Assembly (NCBI RefSeq): GCF_018390735.1
Contig: NZ_JAHBCL010000009.1
Location: forward strand, 62,001 to 126,000
Origin: Fusibacter paucivorans
GTDB taxonomy: Bacteria > Bacillota > Clostridia > Peptostreptococcales > Acidaminobacteraceae
DNA length: 64,000 nt
Reading direction: 5' to 3'
A program made the translations under genes and the position numbers. Shown in pieces: positions 16,354 to 24,500 of this stretch. Below the pieces are notes generated by a model that saw only the letters and a program-made list of their open reading frames with translations, made no database searches and was not told the DNA's origin. Position 1 is the first letter of the stretch; each line of letters opens with the position of its first letter.

Positions 16354-17661
16354 CTAAATCGCCTTTTTTCTTTTGTCGTGATACATCTCTTGATCAGCCG
16401 CTTTGATCTGATCATAAATTTGTCTGATCACGGGAACTTCTGCGATGCCGTATGAAAAGTCAATTTCAAATTCAAATGTCTGAATTGCCGACAGCAAGAC
16501 TTTAATATGTTCAACGCGTTCTGTCACAACTGCCATATCTAGCTGCTTAAAAATAATAATAAATTCGTCACCGCCGTAGCGAATGACCAAATCATCTTCT
16601 TGAATCGATTGCTTAACCGTCTCGACAAAGGTCTTTAAAACGGCGTCGCCAATGGCGTGACCATATTGATCATTAATCGCTTTAAAGTGATCGAGATCCA
16701 GCATACAGAGAATACATGCATCATCCAAATGCTCTGAGACATACATTTCAAAATAAAGTCTCGAATACGCATCCGTCAAACTGTCACGATAGGCTCGGAT
16801 CTTGTAGCCATCACGATCGGCTGATATCTTCTCAATTTGGCGCCTCGCATAAACGATAATGCTGAAGTGGACGAGCAAGAGCATAAGGCCATAACCGACG
16901 ACGACATAGACAGCACTGCGCCGTGTAATCATTTCAACGCGCTTAAAGAGCTCCTTTTTTGACGCATAACTGTAAACCACTGTTTGATCGTCAATTTGAA
17001 CGACTTGGTAATAATTGAAATCATCTTCATAGAGATTTTCATGCCCTACAACAAGATTCAAATCATTTCGTCTCTCTCCAATTTCAAAATGTACATTCCC
17101 TTGATTTAATAATGCTACGATATCGTTAAGGCAAAAACCCACGCGATCATACCCCATCGTTTTCCCATCCTCAATAATGGGGGATACGACTTCCAAACAC
17201 GTTTTTCCTTCACGGTCTTCTAAATAATAGGCTAACGCCTCCTTGACAGTTGCCAGTGGAACCGTGTTGCCGACATAACCATCGTTTACAACTTCACAAA
17301 GCACGGTTTGATCGACAATGCGCTGTGCATACATAACATTTTCAAGCGCACCGACGCCGTCGGCATATTTATCCTGCGTAAACGTCTTTAATGCGTCAAA
17401 AGTAATGGCGCCATTCTGGTAGGCGACTAGTTCCTGTTTAATCATGGTACGACTGGATAAACTCCGTGTCCCTTGAATGCTTTTATTCATCGCCTCTTTC
17501 AGAGTCGCCGCTTTTGTCGACGATATTAGCTGAAAATTGTTTAACACGTTCGTTTCAACTTCTTCCTTCATCGGCTTGTAAATTCCAAATATACCGAGAA
17601 CAAGGGATAGCGCCATAATAGCAATGAATACCGAACGCGTTCGGTTCATTAATTTTTTCAT
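16354..17661 (-). CDS. Membrane-bound diguanylate cyclase (GGDEF) with extracytoplasmic sensor region
   Basis: 435 residues from the ATG at 17661 (MKKLMNRTR); a longer frame to 17706 is possible. Membrane helices at about 10-30 and 255-277 flank an extracytoplasmic sensor segment of about 220 residues. The cytoplasmic GGDEF domain reads ILCMLDLDHFKAINDQYGHAIGD ... VIRYGGDEFIII, with the active-site GGDEF intact, so it should make cyclic di-GMP from two GTP. The allosteric inhibitory site RxxD, normally ending six residues before GGDEF, reads QEDD, so product inhibition is probably absent. It is a single-gene unit; the signal sensed is unknown. Confidence 0.9.
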   Translation of the reverse strand: MKKLMNRTRSVFIAIMALSLVLGIFGIYKPMKEEVETNVLNNFQLISSTKAATLKEAMNKSIQGTRSLSSRTMIKQELVAYQNGAITFDALKTFTQDKYADGVGALENVMYAQRIVDQTVLCEVVNDGYVGNTVPLATVKEALAYYLEDREGKTCLEVVSPIIEDGKTMGYDRVGFCLNDIVALLNQGNVHFEIGERRNDLNLVVGHENLYEDDFNYYQVVQIDDQTVVYSYASKKELFKRVEMITRRSAVYVVVGYGLMLLLVHFSIIVYARRQIEKISADRDGYKIRAYRDSLTDAYSRLYFEMYVSEHLDDACILCMLDLDHFKAINDQYGHAIGDAVLKTFVETVKQSIQEDDLVIRYGGDEFIIIFKQLDMAVVTERVEHIKVLLSAIQTFEFEIDFSYGIAEVPVIRQIYDQIKAADQEMYHDKRKKAI

Positions 17662-18023
17662 AATCGCCGTGTATCCTCCACTGTGTGACAAAGCTTCTGA
17701 GCACATGTCTTTTTAAAATTCTACCACGTTTTCTTCCGGAATGAATGCCCTATCTGAAATATTTCTAATATACCCATTTATCCGGCAACATACCGCATCC
17801 CACCAAATGACATTGTGCAAGCCCCACGTGTAAAGGACGCCCGAATCATCAGACGTCCTCACTTTTCAAATCATTTTAATTTTCAATCAATACTTTCACG
17901 CGTTTTATGGATACCGCAATGCGCCTCGACGATTAGCTTCAAAATTTCACTTGATCAAATAAATCACTTTTGTCAGTCCCATTCGTACGCTATCTTCGCA
18001 AACACATCTTTTAAGACATTGAA
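17662..18023. other. Gap of about 360 bases, no gene seen
   Basis: It holds one hairpin at 17834-17859 (AGGACG / CGTCCT, 14-base loop) that may end the ablA-ablB transcript but lacks a good U-run. No convincing promoter, RNA gene or short coding frame was found in the rest. Confidence 0.5.
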
Positions 18024-18884
18024 CTATATACTGCGCTTCCGGCTTCGAAGATTTTTATACCAAACATTCATCGATTCAATTTCGCCCGATATATGGGTGT
18101 TGTTATAAAGTGTTCCACCAAACCGATACCCCGCTTTCGCAAAGGTTGCATTCATGGGAAGCGAAACCGCACGTGCAATGGTCGTCGCCGTCTGAATGCC
18201 GTTTGCTTTTAAGTAAACCTCCATTGCCTCCAACAGGTGCCGAGAGAGTTTAAGACCTCTAAAATCTGGATTTACTGCAAAATCAGTCATTTCCGCACTA
18301 CGCGCCACCTTGTTGATATCACAGGAACTGACCGCAATCAATGCCCCGGCAGAAAAAATACCAAAATAAACGACATCATCACGCATGGTGCGTTCTATAA
18401 ACTGATGATCGTGAATTGGGAATGGATATGAGGCAAACACGCGTTTGTAAAGCGTTACCATTTCATCAATGTCGCCCGTTTCGAGTATACGCATTTTATA
18501 ATGCGATGACAGCGGTTTCAGTGCGACTTGTTTCATTTCTTTTAAGCGCTTTAAATGTGATTCGAGATACTGTCGATTGGCGACTTTTCGTCTTTCCGGG
18601 TCAGGATATTTTGCCATAAACAGGCTCTTGCGAACCCCTTCATAGTAGCCGGGAATTTCCGCCTCACGACGATAGCCTTTTGCCGTAAAGAGCTGTTCTG
18701 CCTCTGCCGGCACTTTGGCAATAATTTTTCCGTATGTTGTTTCCTGCATTAGGCGATCAATGGTTTTTAGTACGCGCTCACCTGACTTTTGCTTGTACTC
18801 CATCACATAAATGCGATCATTATGTTCACCGTATTGAATTTTACTTTCTCCAATCGCAAGTTCTCTATCTATGATCGGGTTCAT
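18024..18884 (-). CDS. ablB: Beta-lysine N6-acetyltransferase (AblB, GNAT family)
   Basis: 286 residues. It would acetylate the epsilon-amino group of L-beta-lysine with acetyl-CoA, making the compatible solute N-epsilon-acetyl-beta-lysine. The C-terminal half is a GNAT fold ([34 protein letters not shown], with the acetyl-CoA loop region RGLKLS), preceded by the AblB-specific N-terminal half. It overlaps the lysine aminomutase gene by 4 bp, the arrangement known as ablAB in methanogens and some salt-adapted bacteria. The identification rests mainly on this pairing and on the family-like sequence. Confidence 0.9.
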   Translation of the reverse strand: MNPIIDRELAIGESKIQYGEHNDRIYVMEYKQKSGERVLKTIDRLMQETTYGKIIAKVPAEAEQLFTAKGYRREAEIPGYYEGVRKSLFMAKYPDPERRKVANRQYLESHLKRLKEMKQVALKPLSSHYKMRILETGDIDEMVTLYKRVFASYPFPIHDHQFIERTMRDDVVYFGIFSAGALIAVSSCDINKVARSAEMTDFAVNPDFRGLKLSRHLLEAMEVYLKANGIQTATTIARAVSLPMNATFAKAGYRFGGTLYNNTHISGEIESMNVWYKNLRSRKRSI

Positions 18885-20257
18885 TCGCTCACCACCTCCA
18901 TTGGCATTAATGTAATGGTATCGTTGGTATCTCTTAAAAGACGATCGACGCCAATTGGATCGACGCGATGCTCCTTATGCGCTTTCGCATTGGTTTGACA
19001 GAAGCTGTCACATTGATGACGTTTATAATCCTGCGGCATTTCATAGGTTGTAATAACGCCCTCATAATTTCTCAAGATTACCTTATGGGCAGACCATGAA
19101 ATAAGGTAATTAGGCATTACCGGAATTTTACCGCCGCCGCCGGGTGCATCAATGACGAAAGTCGGTACGGCAAATCCACTGGTATGTCCTCTCAAGCTCT
19201 CCATAATTTCAATGCCGGCACCAACATCTGTTCTAAAGTGTTCAAGTCCTTCAGAGAGGTCGCACTGATACAGATAATACGGTCTGACGCGATGTCGTGT
19301 CAGCTTTTGCACCAATTGTTTCATCAACACGGGACAATCGTTGATTCCTGCAAGCAAAACAGATTGATTACCTAAGGGAATACCTGCCTCTGAAAGTTTG
19401 TCCAGTGCGGCAACCGCTTCCGGCGTTATTTCCTGAGGATGATTAAAATGCGTATTGATCCATAAGTTCTTATGCTTTTTTAAAACATTCACAAGTTGAT
19501 CTGTAATGCGAAATGGCAGTACGACAGGTGTCCGCGTACCGATTCGTATCACTTCTACATGTTTAATGCGGCTGAGTCTTTCCAGCAGATATGCAATGGT
19601 TTCGTTTTCCAATAAAAAAGGATCGCCGCCTGACAAAAGTACATCTCTAACTTCCGGATGATTTTCGATATAATCAAATGCCGCTTCATAATCCGATCTT
19701 TGAGGATTATAATCGGTATCGCCAACTTTTCGCTTTCGCGTACAGTGCCTGCAATACATCGCACAGACGTTACTAACATGAAAAAGTACGCGATCGGGAT
19801 ACCGATGGGTAATCCCTTCAACAGGGCTATCGGCGTCTTCATGTAAAGGGTCTTCAATATCTGCACGGCTGACATTGAGCTCTGCCGTCCGCGGAAATGC
19901 CTGCATAAAAACAGGATCATCTTCATAGTGCTTAGAATCAACCAATGACAAATAATAAGGTGTAATCGACAGTGGAAATTTTTCAATTGTCTCTGTTAGC
20001 GCCGTCTTTTGTGTTGCGTCAAATGTAATATCCAGCGCGCGTTCTACTTCCTCTATACGCGTAATGCGATTTTGAAGCTGCCAGCGCCAATCACGCCATT
20101 TTTGCTGTTTTGTCACTGATTTTAACGGCTTTGCCGCCAATTGTTTTGCCACAGCTTGTTTTGCGGATAATTGTTTTACACCTGCTTTTTTCATTGCAGG
20201 CTTTTTCAGTTCTCCTGTTGTTATCATGGTTCTTGCCACATCCTTTCTTCCATACAT
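18881..20257 (-). CDS. ablA: Lysine 2,3-aminomutase (radical SAM, PLP)
   Basis: 458 residues. It converts L-lysine to L-beta-lysine with S-adenosylmethionine, a [4Fe-4S] cluster and PLP. The cluster motif is CAMYCRHC, followed by the SAM-site motif SGGDPFLL and the LAM-type segment [13 protein letters not shown]; the PLP lysine should be in the PGGGGKIPV loop. The N-terminus carries an extra basic Lys/Ala-rich stretch of about 50 residues. The start is uncertain: ATG 20257 has no RBS, ATG 20227 has AAAGGA about 13 bases upstream. Coupling with ablB points to osmolyte synthesis rather than lysine fermentation. Confidence 0.93.
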   Translation of the reverse strand: MYGRKDVARTMITTGELKKPAMKKAGVKQLSAKQAVAKQLAAKPLKSVTKQQKWRDWRWQLQNRITRIEEVERALDITFDATQKTALTETIEKFPLSITPYYLSLVDSKHYEDDPVFMQAFPRTAELNVSRADIEDPLHEDADSPVEGITHRYPDRVLFHVSNVCAMYCRHCTRKRKVGDTDYNPQRSDYEAAFDYIENHPEVRDVLLSGGDPFLLENETIAYLLERLSRIKHVEVIRIGTRTPVVLPFRITDQLVNVLKKHKNLWINTHFNHPQEITPEAVAALDKLSEAGIPLGNQSVLLAGINDCPVLMKQLVQKLTRHRVRPYYLYQCDLSEGLEHFRTDVGAGIEIMESLRGHTSGFAVPTFVIDAPGGGGKIPVMPNYLISWSAHKVILRNYEGVITTYEMPQDYKRHQCDSFCQTNAKAHKEHRVDPIGVDRLLRDTNDTITLMPMEVVSE

Positions 20258-20300
20258 TGCATCTGCTGACGCAATTTCAGTAAAGTGAGCTTATTTTGCA

Positions 20301-20332
20301 CTTATATAAGATTTGGACAACTGTCTCAAATC
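20301..20332 (-). promoter_or_regulatory. Promoter of ablA-ablB with an overlapping inverted repeat
   Basis: -35 TTGAGA (20324-20329), 17 bases, -10 TATAAG (20301-20306). An inverted repeat at 20310-20332 (GATTTGGACA / TGTC-T-CAAATC) covers the -35 and spacer and could be an operator. No ABC or salt-sensor site was recognised. Confidence 0.5.
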
Positions 20333-20561
20333 AATTTCCATTATTAAATATCAGCGCGAGCCTATCAGCAATTAAACGACATTATTTCAATATTTTTACA
20401 TTTTCGAACGAACTATTGGACATCTGCTTTTAACGACTGTCAAAAACTTTTTCAAAAGTTTAAAAAAAGGGGCTCTGCGTCATTCATTTATGTAAGGAAA
20501 TTGCATCATTTCCTCATGTACGCTTTGAATCGCACGCTGTTATCGTACGTTCTTATAGATT

Positions 20562-20600
20562 AAAAAACGCCCTAACTCATTTAAGAGTTAGAGCGTTTAT
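20562..20600 (-). terminator. Terminator at the end of the AOR/MoaD-like operon
   Basis: On the minus strand AACGCTCTAACTC / GAGTTAGGGCGTT, a 13-bp stem with one mismatch, followed by TTTTTT. It is the first strong terminator downstream of the MoaD-like genes. With the ablA promoter it accounts for most of the 400-base gap 20258-20656; the remainder is AT-rich and shows nothing I recognise. Confidence 0.85.
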
Positions 20601-20656
20601 ACCTCGCTTACGCGTGTATTGCACCACTTTCATAGCACAGGTCATGACATCATATC

Positions 20657-20884
20657 CTAACCAAACCCCAGTTCTAAAACACGATTTTTCACAGTTGTTT
20701 TCTCCTTAGCGGTAAATTTATTATCGGGCACATGGCCTCGAAAACTCATAAACCGGATACTCACAGCTGTTACTTCACCTTGTGATAAAATTGTGTTTTT
20801 ATTTAAATCATCCCTTAGCATTACGATCAGCCAAGGAGACACAAAACACACGAACTGCAACACAAAATGAACAGTGCGTTGCAT
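20657..20884 (-). CDS. Possible small exported or membrane protein (75 residues)
   Basis: Frame MQRTVHFVLQFVCFVSPWLI starts with a hydrophobic stretch like a signal peptide or membrane helix, then a polar tail. It lies between the MoaD gene and a strong same-strand terminator, so it is on the transcript, but no good ribosome binding site precedes the ATG. I do not recognise a family. It may be only an untranslated 3' region. Confidence 0.3.
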   Translation of the reverse strand: MQRTVHFVLQFVCFVSPWLIVMLRDDLNKNTILSQGEVTAVSIRFMSFRGHVPDNKFTAKEKTTVKNRVLELGFG

Positions 20885-20993
20885 TCGTCTAGCAATATTT
20901 TATCAAATTGCAAGTCTTCTGTCAAATCGTCATGAACTTTAGTCGTTACCTACTTGGTAACTGCTTATTAAATAACACTATAATCTTAATCAA

Positions 20994-21218
20994 TCAACCG
21001 CCGCCAACAGGTGGGAACAATGCCAGCACATCCCCTTCTTCAAGTATTGCGTCCATCTTGGCACCTCTGCCGTTAATCATGATAATCGCAATGTCGTTCG
21101 CAGGCAGTTCCAAATGCTTAACGACTGCTTCGACTGTAACCGCTTCCGGCATGGTTAAATCAAAAATTTTGTCGTGATATGCCCGCAGTGTTGCGAACAG
21201 CTTCACTGTAATCGTCAT
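20994..21218 (-). CDS. MoaD/ThiS-family small sulfur-carrier protein
   Basis: 74-residue beta-grasp protein beginning MTITVKLFATLRAYHD and ending VLALFPPVGGG, with the C-terminal Gly-Gly that is adenylated and thiocarboxylated in MoaD. MoaD supplies the dithiolene sulfur of molybdopterin/tungstopterin. It overlaps the preceding MoaD-like gene by 4 bp and lies in the same operon as the aldehyde ferredoxin oxidoreductase, whose cofactor needs that sulfur. Confidence 0.88.
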   Translation of the reverse strand: MTITVKLFATLRAYHDKIFDLTMPEAVTVEAVVKHLELPANDIAIIMINGRGAKMDAILEEGDVLALFPPVGGG

Positions 21219-21559
21219 GAAAGATCCTCCTCCCCGTCGGTTTTGGGCTTAATTTTAAAATTCGCTTCGCTATCCTGATTCTTGCCATAAAAACCCAAGG
21301 CAATGCGATAAGGCCCCGGACATCCCGGCGGCAAAAAGGCCATGCGATCCCCTGGGTGAATCATTGCACCTGTTTCATGGACAAAGCCGTTAATAAAAAT
21401 CACTTCGACTTCATCCAACGGAATTTCCAGTTGTTTAGCGAGGTCGATACCGGAAATTGGCGCATCAATTTCCAAGATTAGCGGCATACATTTATACCGC
21501 TTTCGAATAAAGGCATCCAATTGTAAAAATCCGCGTATCTCAATCGTTCCACTACTCAT
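21215..21559 (-). CDS. MoaD-like protein with C-terminal extension, AOR-associated
   Basis: 114 residues from the ATG at 21559, chosen for AAAAGGAG 6 bases upstream; the frame can be extended to 21628 but would cross a hairpin. The core (IDLAKQLEIPLDEVEVIFINGFVHE; HPGDRMAFLPPG) is beta-grasp like MoaD, but it continues into CPGPYRIALGFYGKN and a charged tail, with no terminal Gly-Gly. Such genes are often seen next to tungsten AOR genes. It cannot act as a normal sulfur carrier unless processed; a scaffold or insertion role for the cofactor is an inference. Confidence 0.75.
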   Translation of the reverse strand: MSSGTIEIRGFLQLDAFIRKRYKCMPLILEIDAPISGIDLAKQLEIPLDEVEVIFINGFVHETGAMIHPGDRMAFLPPGCPGPYRIALGFYGKNQDSEANFKIKPKTDGEEDLS

Positions 21560-21586
21560 GCCATGCTCCTTTTCGCCGTTATTCGA

Positions 21587-21616
21587 AAATCGCCGAACGT
21601 TTAAGTTCGGCGATTT
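21587..21616 (-). terminator. Intra-operon hairpin between AOR and MoaD-like genes
   Basis: Perfect 12-bp arms AAATCGCCGAAC / GTTCGGCGATTT with a 6-base loop, about 30 bases before the RBS of the MoaD-like gene. The tail is only ATTTTCG, so it may be a leaky terminator or a 3' stabiliser keeping AOR mRNA above that of the two small genes. Confidence 0.6.
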
Positions 21617-21734
21617 ATCGTTATCCATTCATTATAACATTCATGTTCAGCTTCACTACAAGCCCATAGCATCACACCCTTTTCGAGTACAATCCAAACG
21701 CTTGCAAATGATTCTGAAAGTGATTAAAGACTGT

Positions 21735-23474
21735 TTAGAAATTATAAACCTCGTCAATTTCTTCAGGTGTGAAATCCCAAACCACGTTGTGCGGTTCTAT
21801 TGGTTCATATTCCATAAATTCAGGCAGTCTGTCATGTGCATTGGTAAAACCTGCACGCTTATTGAAATCACGCTCAACCTTTAATACGGACTCGCCGAGC
21901 TTATCAACGTCTTCTGCTGTGAGCTCAAGGCCGTACTGTGCATTGATCATGTCAATCAACGCTTGATAGCCGCCCGGATTATCAGCAATCCCAAAGTATA
22001 CGAAAAGACACATGCCAGTGCTGTCTACGGCAGCGGTTCCGATCTGCATTGCTCTCGCATATTCAATCTGACCGTCTTTTTTCAGCGGATCAATATCAGC
22101 GCCGACTTTAAGGATGTTACCGGAAATGCAGTAGCCTGCCGTATGGTCTGCGCCCATTGGCGTCGTCGCATAGGTAAGGCCAATGCCTTTAACCGCTCTA
22201 GGGTCGTAAGCCGGAATCGCCTGATCTTTCACCACTGGTACTCGATAAAGACCGCAAAGTTTCCCGACAATGGCACAGCCACCTGCAATAATGCGCGCCA
22301 ATGGTGTTGGTTTTGCCATATCTTTGACAATTTGAAGTACGCCTTCACCATCACCCCAAGGAATCAGACCACCTTCCATTGCAGTTGCAACGGCAACGGC
22401 GATTTCAATACTGTCAACGCCGACATCGTCCATGGCACGGTCAATATAGGCAATGGCGTCAAAGTCCTTAATGCCTGCATCGGCACCGAGACCCCAAACC
22501 GTTTCATATTCGAAACCACTGGTGATGTACTTGCCTTTTTTATCAGGATACCACTGTGAACAGCGGATGATACAGCCCGGGTGACAGCCGTGAGAAACCT
22601 TGCCGTCACCACCGCGCTCTGTAATCAGTGCATTCATGGTTTCACCTGAGAAGTTGTCATTGTAATCAATGCGGCCGGCTGTAAAGTTGTGTGCCGGTAA
22701 ACCGCCTGCTTCATTGAGAATGTTGACGAGGACATCTGTCCCGTATGCTGCAAGCCCTTGTCCGGCTACCGGATGATCGAGAAGTGCTCTTGCAAAAATT
22801 TTTGCCGCTGCTCTGAATTTTTCAGGATCTGCAACCGGTACAGGCTTCGCCCCTGCATCGTCAATAATAATCGCCTTTACATTTTTTGATCCCATGACAG
22901 CGCCCAAACCGCCACGACCAGCACTACGAATATTGCTTTCCGGATCTTTAAAAGAAATATTTGCCGATGGAAGACGATGTTCGCCTGCCGGCCCAGCCAG
23001 TGCAATACCCACTTTTGCACCATATTTCTCGTTTAAAATTTGAATTGCTTCATAATTGCCGCACCCGCCTAAAATAGACTCAGGTGCTTCCTCGATGGAA
23101 ACGCCGTTCATATCAATCTTTATAATATAGAATTTGTCGTCTGCCGGTTTACCCTCTACGACGAAAGCTTTAATGCCCATTTTCGCCATCTTTTGAGAGA
23201 AGAGACCCCCGGTGTTGCACTCTTTGATTGTACCGGTCAGAGGACTTTTCGCCCCAACAGAAAGTCTCCCTGAGTTCGGTGCAGAGGTGCCGCTGAGCAG
23301 CCCCGGCGCAAAGATGAGTTTGTTGTTCTTGCCTAATGCATGACAAGTTGGCTTCACTTCGTCGTTAACAAAGTTAGAAGTCAACGCACGTCCGCCGAGT
23401 CCCACGTATTTTTCTGGTAGTGGACCGGAAGTGACTTGCTGCGTCGTCATGTCGACACGGATAAATTGCTCCAT
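21735..23474 (-). CDS. aor: Aldehyde ferredoxin oxidoreductase family protein (tungsten/molybdopterin)
   Basis: 579 residues, slightly shorter than typical AORs. It should oxidise aldehydes to acids (or act in reverse) with ferredoxin, in the cytoplasm. N-terminal AOR domain: VGLGGRALTSNFV, NKLIFAPGLLSGTSAPNSGRLSVGAKSPLTG, AGRGGLGAVMGSKNVKAI. The Fe-S ligands are in CHPGCIIRC, spaced Cys-x3-Cys-x3-Cys rather than the Cys-x2-Cys-x3-Cys I expect from classic AOR, with the fourth Cys in DSTGMCLF near the end. Two MoaD-like genes follow in the operon and a Moco/Tuco-type riboswitch precedes it. The actual aldehyde cannot be told; amino-acid-derived aldehydes are plausible. Confidence 0.92.
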   Translation of the reverse strand: MEQFIRVDMTTQQVTSGPLPEKYVGLGGRALTSNFVNDEVKPTCHALGKNNKLIFAPGLLSGTSAPNSGRLSVGAKSPLTGTIKECNTGGLFSQKMAKMGIKAFVVEGKPADDKFYIIKIDMNGVSIEEAPESILGGCGNYEAIQILNEKYGAKVGIALAGPAGEHRLPSANISFKDPESNIRSAGRGGLGAVMGSKNVKAIIIDDAGAKPVPVADPEKFRAAAKIFARALLDHPVAGQGLAAYGTDVLVNILNEAGGLPAHNFTAGRIDYNDNFSGETMNALITERGGDGKVSHGCHPGCIIRCSQWYPDKKGKYITSGFEYETVWGLGADAGIKDFDAIAYIDRAMDDVGVDSIEIAVAVATAMEGGLIPWGDGEGVLQIVKDMAKPTPLARIIAGGCAIVGKLCGLYRVPVVKDQAIPAYDPRAVKGIGLTYATTPMGADHTAGYCISGNILKVGADIDPLKKDGQIEYARAMQIGTAAVDSTGMCLFVYFGIADNPGGYQALIDMINAQYGLELTAEDVDKLGESVLKVERDFNKRAGFTNAHDRLPEFMEYEPIEPHNVVWDFTPEEIDEVYNF

Positions 23475-23552
23475 AAAAAAACCGCCTCCCTTTTGAAATA
23501 GTTTGTCAATAAATGCTCATTTATTGACGTCGAAACAACAATAAACGCATGT

Positions 23553-23660
23553 TATCGCCAAATCCTTTCCAAATGACGGGAGGCAGTCTGGTTTCCCATT
23601 CTACCCATTGGTCAACGCTCTTAGCAAAAAACCTTAGAGCCATTAACTCGGACTGGTTGT
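23553..23660 (-). ncRNA. Molybdenum/tungsten cofactor (Moco/Tuco) riboswitch
   Basis: On the minus strand the leader of the AOR gene contains, in order, CCGAGTT, GGCTCTAAGG, a hairpin region, ATGGGAAACC and GCCTCCCG followed by ATTTGGAAAGGATTTGG. The last part closely matches the conserved end of the moco RNA motif as I remember it from E. coli moaA (GCCTCCCGTATCTGGAAAGG). It begins about 8 bases after a strong -10 and ends about 75 bases before the AOR start. The downstream gene is a tungsto/molybdopterin enzyme, so cofactor-responsive control fits. Whether it has the tungsten-type (shortened) architecture needs folding. Confidence 0.8.
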
Positions 23661-23666
23661 ATTTTA

Positions 23667-23672
23667 ATTATA
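23667..23672 (-). promoter_or_regulatory. -10 element of the AOR operon promoter
   Basis: TATAAT preceded by GTGG; only a weak T-rich -35 lies 17 bases upstream (a TTGCCT is 22 bases away). It is placed just upstream of the riboswitch. Confidence 0.55.
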
Positions 23673-23744
23673 CCACTTTTTATGCATCTTAAAAAGGCAA
23701 AGTTTAAATTTCTGATATAAAGACATTTGACTTATAAGCAAAAC

Positions 23745-24026
23745 TTATAAGTTGTACTGTGCCATCTTTGCGCTAAGCTGCTGTTCAAAGTGCTGGACTA
23801 TGCGAAGATCTGTAGACTGCTTCATTTCATCTGCTCGATGGTGCATTTCACCTCTGAGTGCATCACAGTCCTTGTTTAAATACATTTTAAGTTTCATCAT
23901 TTGATTGTACTGAATATCTTTGCAATATTTGTACTTAATGAGTTTGGACGTCCCTATCGTAATGGCCGTAAGCAGTATGCTCACAAACGGCAGCACAATG
24001 CTCCCCCAATTCATTAAGTCCATCAT
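23745..24026 (-). CDS. Small membrane protein of unknown function (93 residues)
   Basis: One N-terminal membrane helix (WGSIVLPFVSILLTAITIGTS, about 7-27) and a basic, then mixed-charge, probably helical tail (KMYLNKDCDALRGEMHHRADEMKQ). No family recognised. The RBS is weak (AAGTAG). It is separated from the AOR promoter by about 70 bases and from the island gene by a terminator, so it is probably monocistronic. It could be spurious, but composition and helix pattern favour a real protein. Confidence 0.45.
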   Translation of the reverse strand: MMDLMNWGSIVLPFVSILLTAITIGTSKLIKYKYCKDIQYNQMMKLKMYLNKDCDALRGEMHHRADEMKQSTDLRIVQHFEQQLSAKMAQYNL

Positions 24027-24075
24027 ACTACTTATGAAAACGAAATGGTTATGATCGTGATAAATACTATTTATG

Positions 24076-24109
24076 AAAAACGCTGACGATTTTTTAGGTT
24101 CGTCAGCGC
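24076..24109 (-). terminator. Terminator at the end of the AT-rich island transcript
   Basis: GCGCTGACGA / TCGTCAGCG followed by TTTTTC on the minus strand, about 35 bases after the stop of the RTX-like fragment. The stem is GC-rich, unlike the island itself. Confidence 0.85.
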
Positions 24110-24144
24110 TTCTGCTTTTTAATATTCTTTTAGAAAATTAGTAT

Positions 24145-24486
24145 TTAACTGCTGTGTGTCCAGTACGATGTCAGGATGTTTTGAACCTCCTCTGGATTTT
24201 CTTCTAGTGCCTGCTGCCAGCTTATACCGTTTTCTGACGAATAAGCCGCCATGGCTTGGATTAACTGCGAAACGTTTTCGTTATACATGACGTTATTATT
24301 TGAAGCGATAATGGTGTCAACTTGATATGCCTCTCCGTCAAACCAGTTATCAATGGTAATGCTGTTGTTATCATTAAAGATTTCAATCACCAGATCATCA
24401 CCATTTCTTTTGTAGATTTGATCCATATAGCTGGTGTCGGTGATGATTTTGTCTTCTGAAGCGGTGTCTGGTGTCGTTGCAGCCAT
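24145..24486 (-). CDS. Orphan C-terminal module of an RTX/hemolysin-type calcium-binding protein
   Basis: 113 residues from the ATG at 24486 (AGGA 5 bases upstream; an ATG at 24504 overlaps the preceding stop). The segment GDDLVIEIFNDNNSITIDNWF followed by AYQVDTIIASNN resembles the hemolysin-type calcium-binding related domain (HCBP_related), and VSQLIQAMAAYSSENGISWQQAL resembles the C-terminal secretion-signal region of large RTX adhesins. There are no nonapeptide calcium repeats and no N-terminal part, so this is a displaced fragment or pseudogene-like remnant, or a small stand-alone version. It directly follows the large TPR gene on the same strand. Confidence 0.6.
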   Translation of the reverse strand: MAATTPDTASEDKIITDTSYMDQIYKRNGDDLVIEIFNDNNSITIDNWFDGEAYQVDTIIASNNNVMYNENVSQLIQAMAAYSSENGISWQQALEENPEEVQNILTSYWTHSS

Positions 24487-24500
24487 ACTCATCCTAGTGT

